Assembly (NCBI GenBank): GCA_024636555.1
Contig: JAGXGW010000061.1
Location: forward strand, 62,001-126,000
Direction of reading: 5' to 3'
Length of the DNA stretch: 64,000 nucleotides
Origin: Paracoccaceae bacterium
GTDB taxonomy: Bacteria > Pseudomonadota > Alphaproteobacteria > Rhodobacterales > Rhodobacteraceae
In this document: one piece after another, positions 35,967 to 44,318 of the stretch
Numbering within the stretch: position 1 is the first letter of the stretch
Layout of the letters: the number at the start of each line of letters is the position of its first letter
Translations under genes and position numbers: made by a program
Notes under the pieces: generated by a model
The model's input: the letters and a program-made list of their open reading frames with translations, nothing else
What the model was told of the DNA's origin: nothing
Database searches by the model: none

Positions 35967-36008
35967 GATCCATATTGCCGGACAAGAAGTGCCTGCATTC
36001 GTCCAGAC

Positions 36009-36062
36009 GGCCAGTTTCATGCATGCTTTTGAGGCATTGCAGAAATGCCCTGCAAACTGGCC
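36009..36062 (+). other. Nested inverted-repeat element
   Basis: GGCCAGTTT (36009-36017) pairs exactly with AAACTGGCC (36054-36062). Inside, GGCATT (36033-36038) pairs with AATGCC (36044-36049). This gives a two-stem fold in 54 nt, between pcp and the flotillin gene. It has no T-run, so it is either a structured RNA, a processed 3' end, or a protein-binding site. Confidence 0.45.
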
Positions 36063-36107
36063 TCACGCTTTGCCGCTATCTGGACTCAAGTCGCCCCATC
36101 AAGCCCA

Positions 36108-36137
36108 TTGACAGCTTTTCAAAGCAACCCTTACGCT
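36108..36137 (+). promoter_or_regulatory. Possible sigma-70 promoter for the flotillin gene
   Basis: A perfect -35 hexamer TTGACA (36108-36113) is followed after 17-18 bp by a poor -10 (TACGCT at 36132-36137). It lies about 110 bp before the ATG at 36248. The weak -10 keeps this tentative. Confidence 0.3.
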
Positions 36138-36247
36138 GGGTAAACAATCCGTTGATGTTCTATTTAGCGCCTTGTTTGGGCCAAGAAAAAACAACGCCGT
36201 CCCGATTCGAGTGATCTGGCTGTGCGGGTGAATGGGGAACAAAGAAT

Positions 36248-37885
36248 ATGGCGTGGTTTGTCAGTCTGATCGTTCTGCTTGTCGTCGCCGTATTGGTGAT
36301 CCTTTTCCTCAACCGTTATTACCGCAAAGCCACGCGCGAGGTGAGCCTTGTGCGGACAGGTGCAGGCGGTCAGCGGGTTGTGTTGGACGGGGGCTGCATC
36401 GCCCTGCCGTTCCTGCACAAGGTGTCTGAAGTGAACATGCGGACCTCCAAGCTCGAGATCGAGCGGTTGGGGCCGAAGTCGATCATCACCAAGGATCGTC
36501 TGCGTGTGGACATCGGTGCCGAGTTCTACGTTCGGGTGCGGGCCACGGCCGAAGGTGTGGCGACAGCGGCGCAGGCTTTGGCGGGCAAATCCTTCCGCTC
36601 TGCCGATCTGGCCGAAACCCTTGAGGGCAAGCTGGTCGATGCGATGCTCTCTGTGGCCGCGCGCTATACGATGGATGAATTGCAGGACAACCGCGCGGGA
36701 TATGCGCGCGAAATATCCGACGTGTTGTCGGATAATCTGGCACAGAACGGCTTGCTGCTGGAATCGGTATCGCTGACGCGGATCGACCAGACCCCGTTTC
36801 ATGCGCTTGACGAGAACAACGCCTTCAACGCGCTCGGTATGCGGCGTCTGGCCGAGATCATCGCGGTCAACAAAAAAGAACGCGCGGTTATCGAGGCGGA
36901 TGCCGAGGTTGCGGTGCGTCAAAGCCAGTTGGACGCGACCAAACGCAGGCTGACGATCAGCCGCGAAGAAGAAGAAGCCATGATCACCCAGCAGCGCGAG
37001 ATCGAGATTGCGCGCTCGCGCTCCATGGCGGAGACAGCCGAGGAGCAGGCCTCCTCCGAGAAGCGGCGCGAGGCGGCCCGGATCGCGCGGGAACGCGAGG
37101 TGCGCCTCACCGAGATCAGCAAGGATCGCGAATTGCGCGAGCAAACGCTGGCGGCGGAACTGTCCACGGCTCTGGCCAAGACCGACAATGCCGTCCGGCT
37201 GGCCGCCAAGCGGGTGGAGGAAGCCCATGCCGAGGCCGAAGCGATCGCCGCCACCGCCTCCGGTGCCGAGGCCGAGGAAAAGGTTCGTACGATCCGCGAG
37301 CAGGCCGTAGCCGACCGCGAGAAAGTGCTGGCCCTGATCCGCGCCACCGAGCAGGCCGAGGTGGATGACACGCGTGTGCGCTCAGAGGTGGGAACCTTGC
37401 TGGCGATGGCCGAGGCCGAGGCGAAAGCGATGCTGGAGCGTGCCGAGGCGCAGAAGTTCAAGCTTCTGGCGGAGGCGGAGGGACGCAACGCCGTGATCAC
37501 TGCCGAAAACGCGCAAAGCCCAGAGCTGATGGCGATGAAACTGGACGAGGCGCGCATCCGCACCCTGCCCGAAGTGGTGGAGCGCATGCTCAAGCCTGCC
37601 GAAAAGATCGAGAGCATCCGCATCAACCACATCACCGGCATGGGGCGCGCCAGTGGCCCGACCGGCGAGGGCGGCTCCGGCCCGGAGGGCGGCACGGTGA
37701 ACCAACTGGTGGATGGCGTGCTGTCAATGGCGCTGCAACTGCCTGCGGTGCAACGTCTTGGCGAGGAAGTCGGCATGAATATCGGTGACGGTGTGCGAGG
37801 CGTGGCCGCGCAACTGGACCGTCGCAGCAGCGGGGGTACCCGCAAACCAAAAACGGACGGCGAAACGTCCGAATCCAAGGACTGA
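36248..37885 (+). CDS. Flotillin / YqiK-type SPFH-domain membrane protein
   Basis: This 545-residue protein has one N-terminal helix (VSLIVLLVVAVLVILFLNRYY), then an SPFH domain (VRTGAGGQRVVLDGGCIALPF to about residue 200). A long Glu/Ala-rich coiled coil with repeated EAEA segments runs to about residue 430, and the tail is Gly-rich. This is the bacterial flotillin-2/YqiK build that organises membrane microdomains. The usual partner, an NfeD/YqiJ-type protein, is not adjacent. AATGGGGAACAAAG precedes the ATG. Confidence 0.87.
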   Translation: MAWFVSLIVLLVVAVLVILFLNRYYRKATREVSLVRTGAGGQRVVLDGGCIALPFLHKVSEVNMRTSKLEIERLGPKSIITKDRLRVDIGAEFYVRVRATAEGVATAAQALAGKSFRSADLAETLEGKLVDAMLSVAARYTMDELQDNRAGYAREISDVLSDNLAQNGLLLESVSLTRIDQTPFHALDENNAFNALGMRRLAEIIAVNKKERAVIEADAEVAVRQSQLDATKRRLTISREEEEAMITQQREIEIARSRSMAETAEEQASSEKRREAARIAREREVRLTEISKDRELREQTLAAELSTALAKTDNAVRLAAKRVEEAHAEAEAIAATASGAEAEEKVRTIREQAVADREKVLALIRATEQAEVDDTRVRSEVGTLLAMAEAEAKAMLERAEAQKFKLLAEAEGRNAVITAENAQSPELMAMKLDEARIRTLPEVVERMLKPAEKIESIRINHITGMGRASGPTGEGGSGPEGGTVNQLVDGVLSMALQLPAVQRLGEEVGMNIGDGVRGVAAQLDRRSSGGTRKPKTDGETSESKD

Positions 37886-37942
37886 TGCAGATTTTTCTTT
37901 CGACATCTCAGCAGACGTCACAACCCAACAGGAGAGACTGCC

Positions 37943-39190
37943 ATGACTTTTTCGCGTAGAAGTTTTCTTGCCGGATCGTCCGCGCTCGCGTTGTCCTCAG
38001 CCCCGATCATCGGGCGGGCGCAGGGCAGCGACAAGATCATCTTCGCCTCCATCCTCGATCTGTCGGGGGGGCTTGATATCTACGGCACCGCGATGGCCGA
38101 TGCGACCAGCCTTGCCATTGACGATATCAACGAAGCCGGTGGCCTGCTGGGCCGCGAGGTTGAGTTGAAGATGTACGATGCGCAATCGACCATCCAGTTC
38201 TATACCCAATACGCCACGCAGGCCGCCGCAGGCGACCGGGCTGCCACCGTGCATGGCGGCATCACCTCGGCCAGCCGCGAGGCGATCCGCCCCACATTGG
38301 CGCGCTTCAAGACGCTGTATTTCTACAACACGCAATACGAGGGCGGCGTGTGTGATTTCAACAACTTCTGCACCGGCTCCACGCCCGCGCAGACGGTGGC
38401 CAAGGTTGTTCCCTATGCGATGAACAAATGGGGCAAGAAGGCCTATATCATCGCTGCCGATTACAACTATGGCCAGATCATCGCGCAATGGGTGGACCGC
38501 TTCGTCAAGGAGAATGGCGGCGAGACGCTCGAGATCGAGTTCTTCCCGCTGGATGTCACCAACTTCGGCCCGACCATCAACAAGATCCAGCAGGCCAAGC
38601 CCGATCTGGTGTTCTCGGGTCTTGTGGGCGGCGCGCATGTATCTTTCTACCGCCAATATGCAGCGGCAGGCATGAATGCGGAAATTCCGATTGCCTCCAC
38701 CACCTTCGGGATCGGCAACGAGCACAAGCTGATCTCGGCCGAGGAAGGCAACGGATTGCTGGCGGCCTATTCCTATTTCGAAGGGGTGCAAAACCCGGAA
38801 AACGAGGCCTTCCTTGCGCGGATGGATGCCAAATTCGGGGATGATCGCGCCACGATGAACGAGTTGACCGTGCGATCCTACGAGGGCGCGATGCTCTGGG
38901 CCGAAGCGGTCAAGCTGGCAGGTAGCATCGAGCATGACGAGGTGACAGCGGCGCTGAAATCGGGGCTGACCTATAATGGCCCCTCCGGCCCGATCACGAT
39001 TGATCCGCAGACCAACCACGCCATCCAGAACGTTGTTCTGGGCGAGTTGCAGGATCAGGAGTTCAACATCGTGGCGAGCTACGAGGCGGAGCCGCCGGCG
39101 GATACGCAGCTTGTCTGCGATCTGAACGCCAATCCGACCCTGTCCACCTTCTACTTCGAGAATGGTCTGGCCGCAGCCGGGATCGAGTGA
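37943..39190 (+). CDS. Amide/urea-type ABC transporter substrate-binding protein
   Basis: This 415-residue protein begins with a twin-arginine signal (SRRSFLAGSSALALSSAP), so it is probably exported folded. The mature domain is a Peripla_BP_5 type close to UrtA, FmdD and AmiC: DLSGGLDIYGTAMADATSLA, DINEAGGLLGREVEL, and LYFYNTQYEGGVCDFNNFC, where UrtA has a WYPVQYEG-like segment. A urea, short amide or related ligand is likely. AGGAGAG precedes the ATG. It is the first gene of a seven-gene operon containing an amidase. Confidence 0.85.
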   Translation: MTFSRRSFLAGSSALALSSAPIIGRAQGSDKIIFASILDLSGGLDIYGTAMADATSLAIDDINEAGGLLGREVELKMYDAQSTIQFYTQYATQAAAGDRAATVHGGITSASREAIRPTLARFKTLYFYNTQYEGGVCDFNNFCTGSTPAQTVAKVVPYAMNKWGKKAYIIAADYNYGQIIAQWVDRFVKENGGETLEIEFFPLDVTNFGPTINKIQQAKPDLVFSGLVGGAHVSFYRQYAAAGMNAEIPIASTTFGIGNEHKLISAEEGNGLLAAYSYFEGVQNPENEAFLARMDAKFGDDRATMNELTVRSYEGAMLWAEAVKLAGSIEHDEVTAALKSGLTYNGPSGPITIDPQTNHAIQNVVLGELQDQEFNIVASYEAEPPADTQLVCDLNANPTLSTFYFENGLAAAGIE

Positions 39191-39209
39191 TCCCGTGCCG
39201 AACTGATCC

Positions 39210-39236
39210 GTGACCGGGGGGAGATTCCCCCGGCAC
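39210..39236 (+). promoter_or_regulatory. GC-rich hairpin between binding-protein and permease genes
   Basis: CCGGGGG (39214-39220) pairs with CCCCCGG (39227-39233). The stem extends by GTG (39210-39212) with CAC (39234-39236) across one bulged A. The position, just after the binding-protein gene and before the first permease gene, is the same as in the other two importer operons. Confidence 0.65.
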
Positions 39237-39267
39237 ATCATTCCCCAAGCAAGCAACGGAGAGCCCA

Positions 39268-40137
39268 TTGGATCTTGTGGCTGCGATTGGCCTGCAACTG
39301 GCCTATGTCATCGCGAACCTTGCCCTGATCAGCCTTGGGCTGGCGATCATTTTCGGCATGATGCGGGTGATCAACCTTGCGCATGGCGAGTTTCTGATGC
39401 TGGGCGGCTATACGGTGGTGGTGGCGACCAATGCAGGTGTGAACATCTGGGTGGCGATGCTGCTCCTTGCACCGCTGGTGGTGGGCATCATCGGCGTGAT
39501 CGTGGAGCGCTTGCTGATCCGCTGGCTTTACGGGCGCATGGTCGATACGCTGCTGGCCACATGGGGGTTGTCGCTGTTGCTGGTGGGGCTTGTCACGTCG
39601 ATCTTCGGCGCCTCGACAGCCACCACTGTCTCGCCGCCGCTGGGGGTCCTGCGGTTCGGAAACTACTCCGCATCCGGCTACGAGCTTTTCCTGATCCTGA
39701 TCACCATCGTCCTGTTCTTTGCCGTCTGGCTGACACTACGCTTTACCAAATTGGGCTTGCTGGCGCGGGGCACGATGCAGAATGCCGAGATGGCCTCATC
39801 CCTCGGCGTCTCCACCAGCCGCATCTACATGATCACTTTCGGCCTTGGTGCGGCGGTGTCCGGTCTGGCGGGCGGGTTGCTGGCCCCGATGACAGGGGTG
39901 CTGCCGACCATCGGGGCCACCTATATCGCCAAGGCATTCATCACCGTGATTTCGGGCGGATCGGCAATCCTGGCCGGCACAACAGCCGGATCAATCCTGC
40001 TGGGCGGGTTGAACGGTATTTTCTCCTTCATCGCGGGATCGACCTTTGGTGAGATCGCTCTGCTGATCGCCGCGATCCTGCTGCTGCGTCTGATGCCGCG
40101 CGGGATCACGGGCCGCTTTTTCCGGAAGTCGCTATGA
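39268..40137 (+). CDS. Branched-chain/urea-type ABC transporter permease (LivH/UrtB-like)
   Basis: This 289-residue permease has about eight helices with the LivH-type start LALISLGLAIIFGMMRVINLAHGEFLMLGGY, followed by RWLYGRMVDTLLATWGLSLLL, LARGTMQNAEMASSLGVST, and the late FITVISGGSAILAGT. The Trp/Tyr-rich RWLYGR segment fits the urea/amide subgroup. The start codon is TTG at 39268 behind ACGGAGAG. It overlaps the next permease gene by ATGA. Confidence 0.87.
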   Translation: MDLVAAIGLQLAYVIANLALISLGLAIIFGMMRVINLAHGEFLMLGGYTVVVATNAGVNIWVAMLLLAPLVVGIIGVIVERLLIRWLYGRMVDTLLATWGLSLLLVGLVTSIFGASTATTVSPPLGVLRFGNYSASGYELFLILITIVLFFAVWLTLRFTKLGLLARGTMQNAEMASSLGVSTSRIYMITFGLGAAVSGLAGGLLAPMTGVLPTIGATYIAKAFITVISGGSAILAGTTAGSILLGGLNGIFSFIAGSTFGEIALLIAAILLLRLMPRGITGRFFRKSL

Positions 40138-41177
40138 GTAACGGTATCCTGCGCCAGATGCGCCCGACCTTCTTTTATGCCCTGCTGGGGCTGGTCTTCA
40201 TGTTCGCCGCCCCGCAGGTGCTGCAACTGTTCACCATCATTAACCTGACCACGGCCATCGCGCTGGCGGTGCTGGCGCTCAGCCTTGCGCTGATCTGGGG
40301 CTATGGCGGTATCCTGTGTTTCGGGCAGGTCGCGTTTTTCGGCCTCGGGGCCTATGTCTACACGATCTCGGCAATCAACTTTGGTGGCTCGACATGGGCC
40401 ATTCTGGTGGCGGTCATTGTCACCTCGGCGTTTGCGGCGGCTTTGGGGTATTTCATTTTCTACGGCCGTGTGTCGGACGTGTATCTGGGCGTGATCACCC
40501 TGACGGTGACGCTGATCTTTTTCTCGCTGATCCGGCGCACATCGGGACCGGAATACAAGATCGGCAATGCGCTGCTGGGTGGGTTCAACGGGGTATCATC
40601 GCCGCCGATCAACCTGCCATGGAACCCGACCGCGTTCCTGTTCCCTGAACATGTCTTCTACGTTGCCATGGCCGCGTTGATCCTGTGCTATCTGTTTGCG
40701 GGCTGGCTGGTGAACACCAAATTCGGCCGCGTCTGCGTAGCGATCCGCGAGAACGAGCTGCGCGCCGAATTGCTGGGCTATGACTCGCGGCTCTACAAGC
40801 TGGGCATCTTCACCATCGGCGCGGGTATTGCGGCGATCGGGGGCGTTTTGTTCTGCAACGGGGTAGGACGGATCACGCCGGATGTATTCAGCCTCTATAA
40901 TGCTGCCCTGACGATCATCTGGGTGATCGTGGGCGGGCGCGGCACGCTCATCGGCCCTATCGGGGCCACCTTCGCGCTGTTCTATCTGACCTCGGCGCTG
41001 GGCGGGCAGAGCCTGTTCAACAACAATCTGGTGCTTGGCGCGATCCTGATCATCTTTGTGCTGCTTGTGCCCAAAGGCGTGGCCCCAACCGTGGTCGATT
41101 GGGTGAGCGCGCGCCGCAAACCAGCCGCCGGGCGCGTACGCCGTCGCCGCAACGCCAGAGTGGAGGGTGCGGAATGA
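40134..41177 (+). CDS. Branched-chain/urea-type ABC transporter permease (LivM/UrtC-like)
   Basis: This 347-residue permease has about nine helices with WGYGGILCFGQVAFFGLGAYVY, RVSDVYLGVITLTVTLIFFSL, AIRENELRAELLGYDSRLYKL, and ALTIIWVIVGGRGTLIGP, all LivM/UrtC landmarks. It ends in a basic, Arg-rich tail after VPKGVAPTVVDW. Its stop overlaps the next ATG by 4 nt. Confidence 0.87.
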   Translation: MSNGILRQMRPTFFYALLGLVFMFAAPQVLQLFTIINLTTAIALAVLALSLALIWGYGGILCFGQVAFFGLGAYVYTISAINFGGSTWAILVAVIVTSAFAAALGYFIFYGRVSDVYLGVITLTVTLIFFSLIRRTSGPEYKIGNALLGGFNGVSSPPINLPWNPTAFLFPEHVFYVAMAALILCYLFAGWLVNTKFGRVCVAIRENELRAELLGYDSRLYKLGIFTIGAGIAAIGGVLFCNGVGRITPDVFSLYNAALTIIWVIVGGRGTLIGPIGATFALFYLTSALGGQSLFNNNLVLGAILIIFVLLVPKGVAPTVVDWVSARRKPAAGRVRRRRNARVEGAE

Positions 41178-41902
41178 GCCGTCAGCGCGGAGACGTCGTG
41201 GTCGAGACGCGTGGCCTTTGCATGCATTTCGGTGGCGTGCGGGCGGTGGATCAGGTGGATTTCACCCTGTTCGACCGCGAATTGCGCTGTCTCATCGGCC
41301 CCAACGGCGCGGGCAAATCGACCTTTTTCAAATGTCTGACAGGGCAGTTGACCCCCACAGCGGGCGAGGTGGTGATCCGGGGCCAGACCATGACGGGGGC
41401 GGAGCCGTTCGAGGTGGCCAGCCTTGGCGTGGGGATCAAGACGCAGGTGCCGAACGTGTTCGACGGGTTGAGCGCGGAGGAGAATATCTGGGTCTCGGCC
41501 CGTCGCTGGCATGATGACCGCCGCGCAAGGACGGTGACATCGGATACGATAGAGCGGCTGCGCCTCGGCGATATCCGCAGGACGCAGCTTGGCCGTCTGG
41601 CGCATGGGCAGCGCCAGTGGGTCGAACTGGGGATGGTTGTCGCGGCAGAGCCTTGGCTGGTGCTGCTGGATGAACCCGCTGCCGGCATGACGCATGAGGA
41701 AACATACCGCACCGCCGAGTTGATCGAAGAGATCAACACAACCGCGGCCCTCATCGTGGTGGAACATGACATGCAGTTCATCCGCATGATCTCGCGTCAG
41801 GTCACGCTGTTTCATGAAGGTGGCATCCTGATGGAGGATACGATGGACGCCATTTCTGCGGACAAACGCGCCCGCGAAATCTATCTTGGGCACCGGGCAT
41901 GA
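41174..41902 (+). CDS. Branched-chain/urea-type ABC transporter ATP-binding protein (LivG/UrtD-like)
   Basis: This 242-residue ATPase has Walker A GPNGAGKSTFFKCLTG, a LivG-type GVGIKTQVPNVFDGLSAEEN stretch, a degenerate signature LAHGQRQWVELGM (the UrtD-like form of LSGGQ), Walker B WLVLLDEPAAGM, and VEHDMQFI with the switch His. The degenerate signature is shared with UrtD proteins, which again points to urea/amide substrates. It overlaps its neighbours by 4 nt on both sides. Confidence 0.87.
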   Translation: MSRQRGDVVVETRGLCMHFGGVRAVDQVDFTLFDRELRCLIGPNGAGKSTFFKCLTGQLTPTAGEVVIRGQTMTGAEPFEVASLGVGIKTQVPNVFDGLSAEENIWVSARRWHDDRRARTVTSDTIERLRLGDIRRTQLGRLAHGQRQWVELGMVVAAEPWLVLLDEPAAGMTHEETYRTAELIEEINTTAALIVVEHDMQFIRMISRQVTLFHEGGILMEDTMDAISADKRAREIYLGHRA

Positions 41903-44301
41903 GCGCGCTGCTGAAAGTATCCGGTCTGCGCGCCGGTTATGGCCGGGTGCCCGTGCTGCATGGCATCGACCTGGCCGTGAACGAGGGCGAGATCCTGGGT
42001 GTGCTTGGCCACAACGGTATGGGCAAGTCCACGTTGCTGAAAACGCTGATGGGGATCATCCCCGCGTCGGGCGGCAGCATGGTGTTCGACGGTCAGGATC
42101 TGGTGCGGATGCGGTCATCGGCGCGCGCGCAGATGGGGATCGGCTATGTGCCGCAGGGGCGGGGGATTTTCCCCAACCTCAGCGTGCGCGACAACCTGCG
42201 CATGGGTGTGGCCGCGCATGACATGGACGAGGAGAGCGCGATTGAACGCGTGCTGGCCGATTTCCCGAGGTTGGAACGGCTGCTCGAACGCGATGGCGGT
42301 GCGCTGTCGGGCGGTGAGCAGCAATTGCTGGCGCTGGCCCGCTGTCTGGTGTCGGAGCCGGACCTGATCCTGCTGGACGAGCCAACCGAAGGCATCCAGC
42401 CGTCCATCATCGACGAGATTATCGACTTGCTGAAGGAGCTGAACCGCCGCGACGGTCTCAGCATCATTCTGGTGGAGCAGAGCCTGGATTTCATCACCGC
42501 ACTGTCGGACCGCGTGCTGTTGATCCAGAAAGGCCGCATCATGGGCGAGGTTTCGGGGTCCGAGGCGGCAGACCCGGCGCTGATCGAGGAATTCACCGGA
42601 TTCGGGGCAAGTGGCGGGGCTGGCGGCAAGCCTGCACCATCGGCGGTCACAGCACTCAAGTCCGACAAACCGCCCGCAGCGCCACCTGCTCGGGCAGGCG
42701 GGGCTGCTGCCCTGACGTCTGCAAAACCATCGGCGAAACCCGCCCCTCATGCCACTGCGGCACCGTTGCAAGAAAGGATGTCCTACATGACTGTCCAGCG
42801 CCCTACCCATGCACAGATGAAAACCATCGTGGAAGAGTTGGGCATGCATATGTCGGACGCGCGCGTGCAGGAGTTTCTGGACGTGATGCAGGGCACGCTT
42901 GATGCCTATGACATCGTGGATGCGCTGCCCGATTACCTGCCCCCGGTTCTCTATCCGCGTACTTCTGGCCATCGCCCCACGGCGGAGGAAAACCCGATGA
43001 ACGCGTGGTATGTGAAGACCGAGATCAAAGGCGCGCCGCGCGGGCCGCTTCTGGGACGGACCATCGCGCTGAAGGATAACGTCTGCCTTGCGGGGGTGCC
43101 GATGATGAACGGGGCAGCCACCCTTAAAGGCTATACGCCCGATATCGACGCCACCGTTGTCACGCGGCTTCTGGACGCGGGTGCCACGATCATGGGAAAG
43201 GCGCATTGCGAATATTTCTGCCTGTCCGGTGGCAGTCACACCAACGCCACGGGCGCTGTGCATAATCCGCACAAACACGGCTATTCGGCGGGCGGCTCCT
43301 CCTCCGGTTCCGGTGCGCTGGTGGGGGCGGGACTGGTCGATATGGCGATCGGTGGCGATCAGGGCGGCTCGATCCGTATGCCCGCATCCTTCTGCGGCGT
43401 TTACGGGATGAAGGCGACCCATGGTCTCGTGCCGTATTCCGGAATCATGCCGATTGAGAATACCATCGATCACGCCGGACCGATGACCCAGACCGTGATG
43501 GATAACGCCCTGATGCTGGAAGTCATCGCCGGGGCCGACGGTCTGGACCCGCGCCAATATGATGTGGTCACCGACCGTTATACGGCGGCGGTCAACCGCG
43601 GTGTGTCCGGCCTCAGGATCGGGATAGTCAAGGAAGGCTTCGGCCATCCGCAATCCGAGGCGGATGTCGACGCATCTGTGCGGGCCGGGGCCGAGACGTT
43701 CCGCCGTCTGGGCGCGACCGTGGACGAGATTTCGATACCGTGGCACCTGCACGGCCCCGCGATCTGGACGCCCATCGGTCTGGAAGGTCTGACCAATCAG
43801 ATGATGCTGGGCAACGGCTTCGGCACTGGCTGGGAAGGGCTCTATACCACTTCGCTGCTGGATTATCATTCGAACTGGCGCAGCCGCGCGGATGAGTTGT
43901 CCGATACGCTCAAGATTTCCATGCTGGTCGGCCAATATCACCTGAAACATACGCGCGGGCGCTACTATGCCAAGGCACAGAACCTGTCGCGGCAGTTGCG
44001 CGAGGAATATAACAAGGTTCTCGCCTCATACGATCTTCTGCTGATGCCCACGACACCGATGAAGGCCACGCCGCTGCCGCCCGCCGACAGCACGCTCGCC
44101 CTCTGGACCCAGCGCGCGTTCGAGATGCTGCCCAATACCTCGCCCTTCGATGTGACGGGGCATCCGGCGATGTCGATCCCTTGCGGCATGTCGGATGGTT
44201 TGCCCATCGGCTTGCAACTGGTGGGGCGGCGCTACGAGGAAAGCACGATCTACCGCGCCGCGGGCGCGTTCGAGCAGGCGGGCGACTGGCGCAAGATGTA
44301 G
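41899..44301 (+). CDS. LivF/UrtE-like ABC ATPase fused in frame to a signature amidase
   Basis: This 800-residue frame joins two complete enzymes. Residues 1-236 are a LivF/UrtE ATPase (Walker [10 protein letters not shown] 37-45, signature LSGGEQQ 136-142, Walker B LILLDEP 156-162, VEQ at 192-194). Residues 237-293 are an Ala/Pro/Lys-rich linker. From about 294 on is a full amidase with triad Lys392 (ALKDNV), Ser467 (GGSSSGS) and Ser491 (GGDQGGSIR). [11 protein letters not shown] and [11 protein letters not shown] resemble amidases of nitrile-utilising Rhodococcus. An AAAGGA at 42773-42778, 8 nt before ATG 42787 (residue 297), could also give a separate amidase. No stop or frameshift separates the parts. 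Confidence 0.85.
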   Translation: MSALLKVSGLRAGYGRVPVLHGIDLAVNEGEILGVLGHNGMGKSTLLKTLMGIIPASGGSMVFDGQDLVRMRSSARAQMGIGYVPQGRGIFPNLSVRDNLRMGVAAHDMDEESAIERVLADFPRLERLLERDGGALSGGEQQLLALARCLVSEPDLILLDEPTEGIQPSIIDEIIDLLKELNRRDGLSIILVEQSLDFITALSDRVLLIQKGRIMGEVSGSEAADPALIEEFTGFGASGGAGGKPAPSAVTALKSDKPPAAPPARAGGAAALTSAKPSAKPAPHATAAPLQERMSYMTVQRPTHAQMKTIVEELGMHMSDARVQEFLDVMQGTLDAYDIVDALPDYLPPVLYPRTSGHRPTAEENPMNAWYVKTEIKGAPRGPLLGRTIALKDNVCLAGVPMMNGAATLKGYTPDIDATVVTRLLDAGATIMGKAHCEYFCLSGGSHTNATGAVHNPHKHGYSAGGSSSGSGALVGAGLVDMAIGGDQGGSIRMPASFCGVYGMKATHGLVPYSGIMPIENTIDHAGPMTQTVMDNALMLEVIAGADGLDPRQYDVVTDRYTAAVNRGVSGLRIGIVKEGFGHPQSEADVDASVRAGAETFRRLGATVDEISIPWHLHGPAIWTPIGLEGLTNQMMLGNGFGTGWEGLYTTSLLDYHSNWRSRADELSDTLKISMLVGQYHLKHTRGRYYAKAQNLSRQLREEYNKVLASYDLLLMPTTPMKATPLPPADSTLALWTQRAFEMLPNTSPFDVTGHPAMSIPCGMSDGLPIGLQLVGRRYEESTIYRAAGAFEQAGDWRKM

Positions 44302-44318
44302 GCGAAAGGGTCGGGGGA

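Noticed and set aside
42115-43950. 611-codon minus-strand open frame opposite the ATPase-amidase fusion
   Set aside because: Antisense shadow; all catalytic motifs lie on the plus strand.
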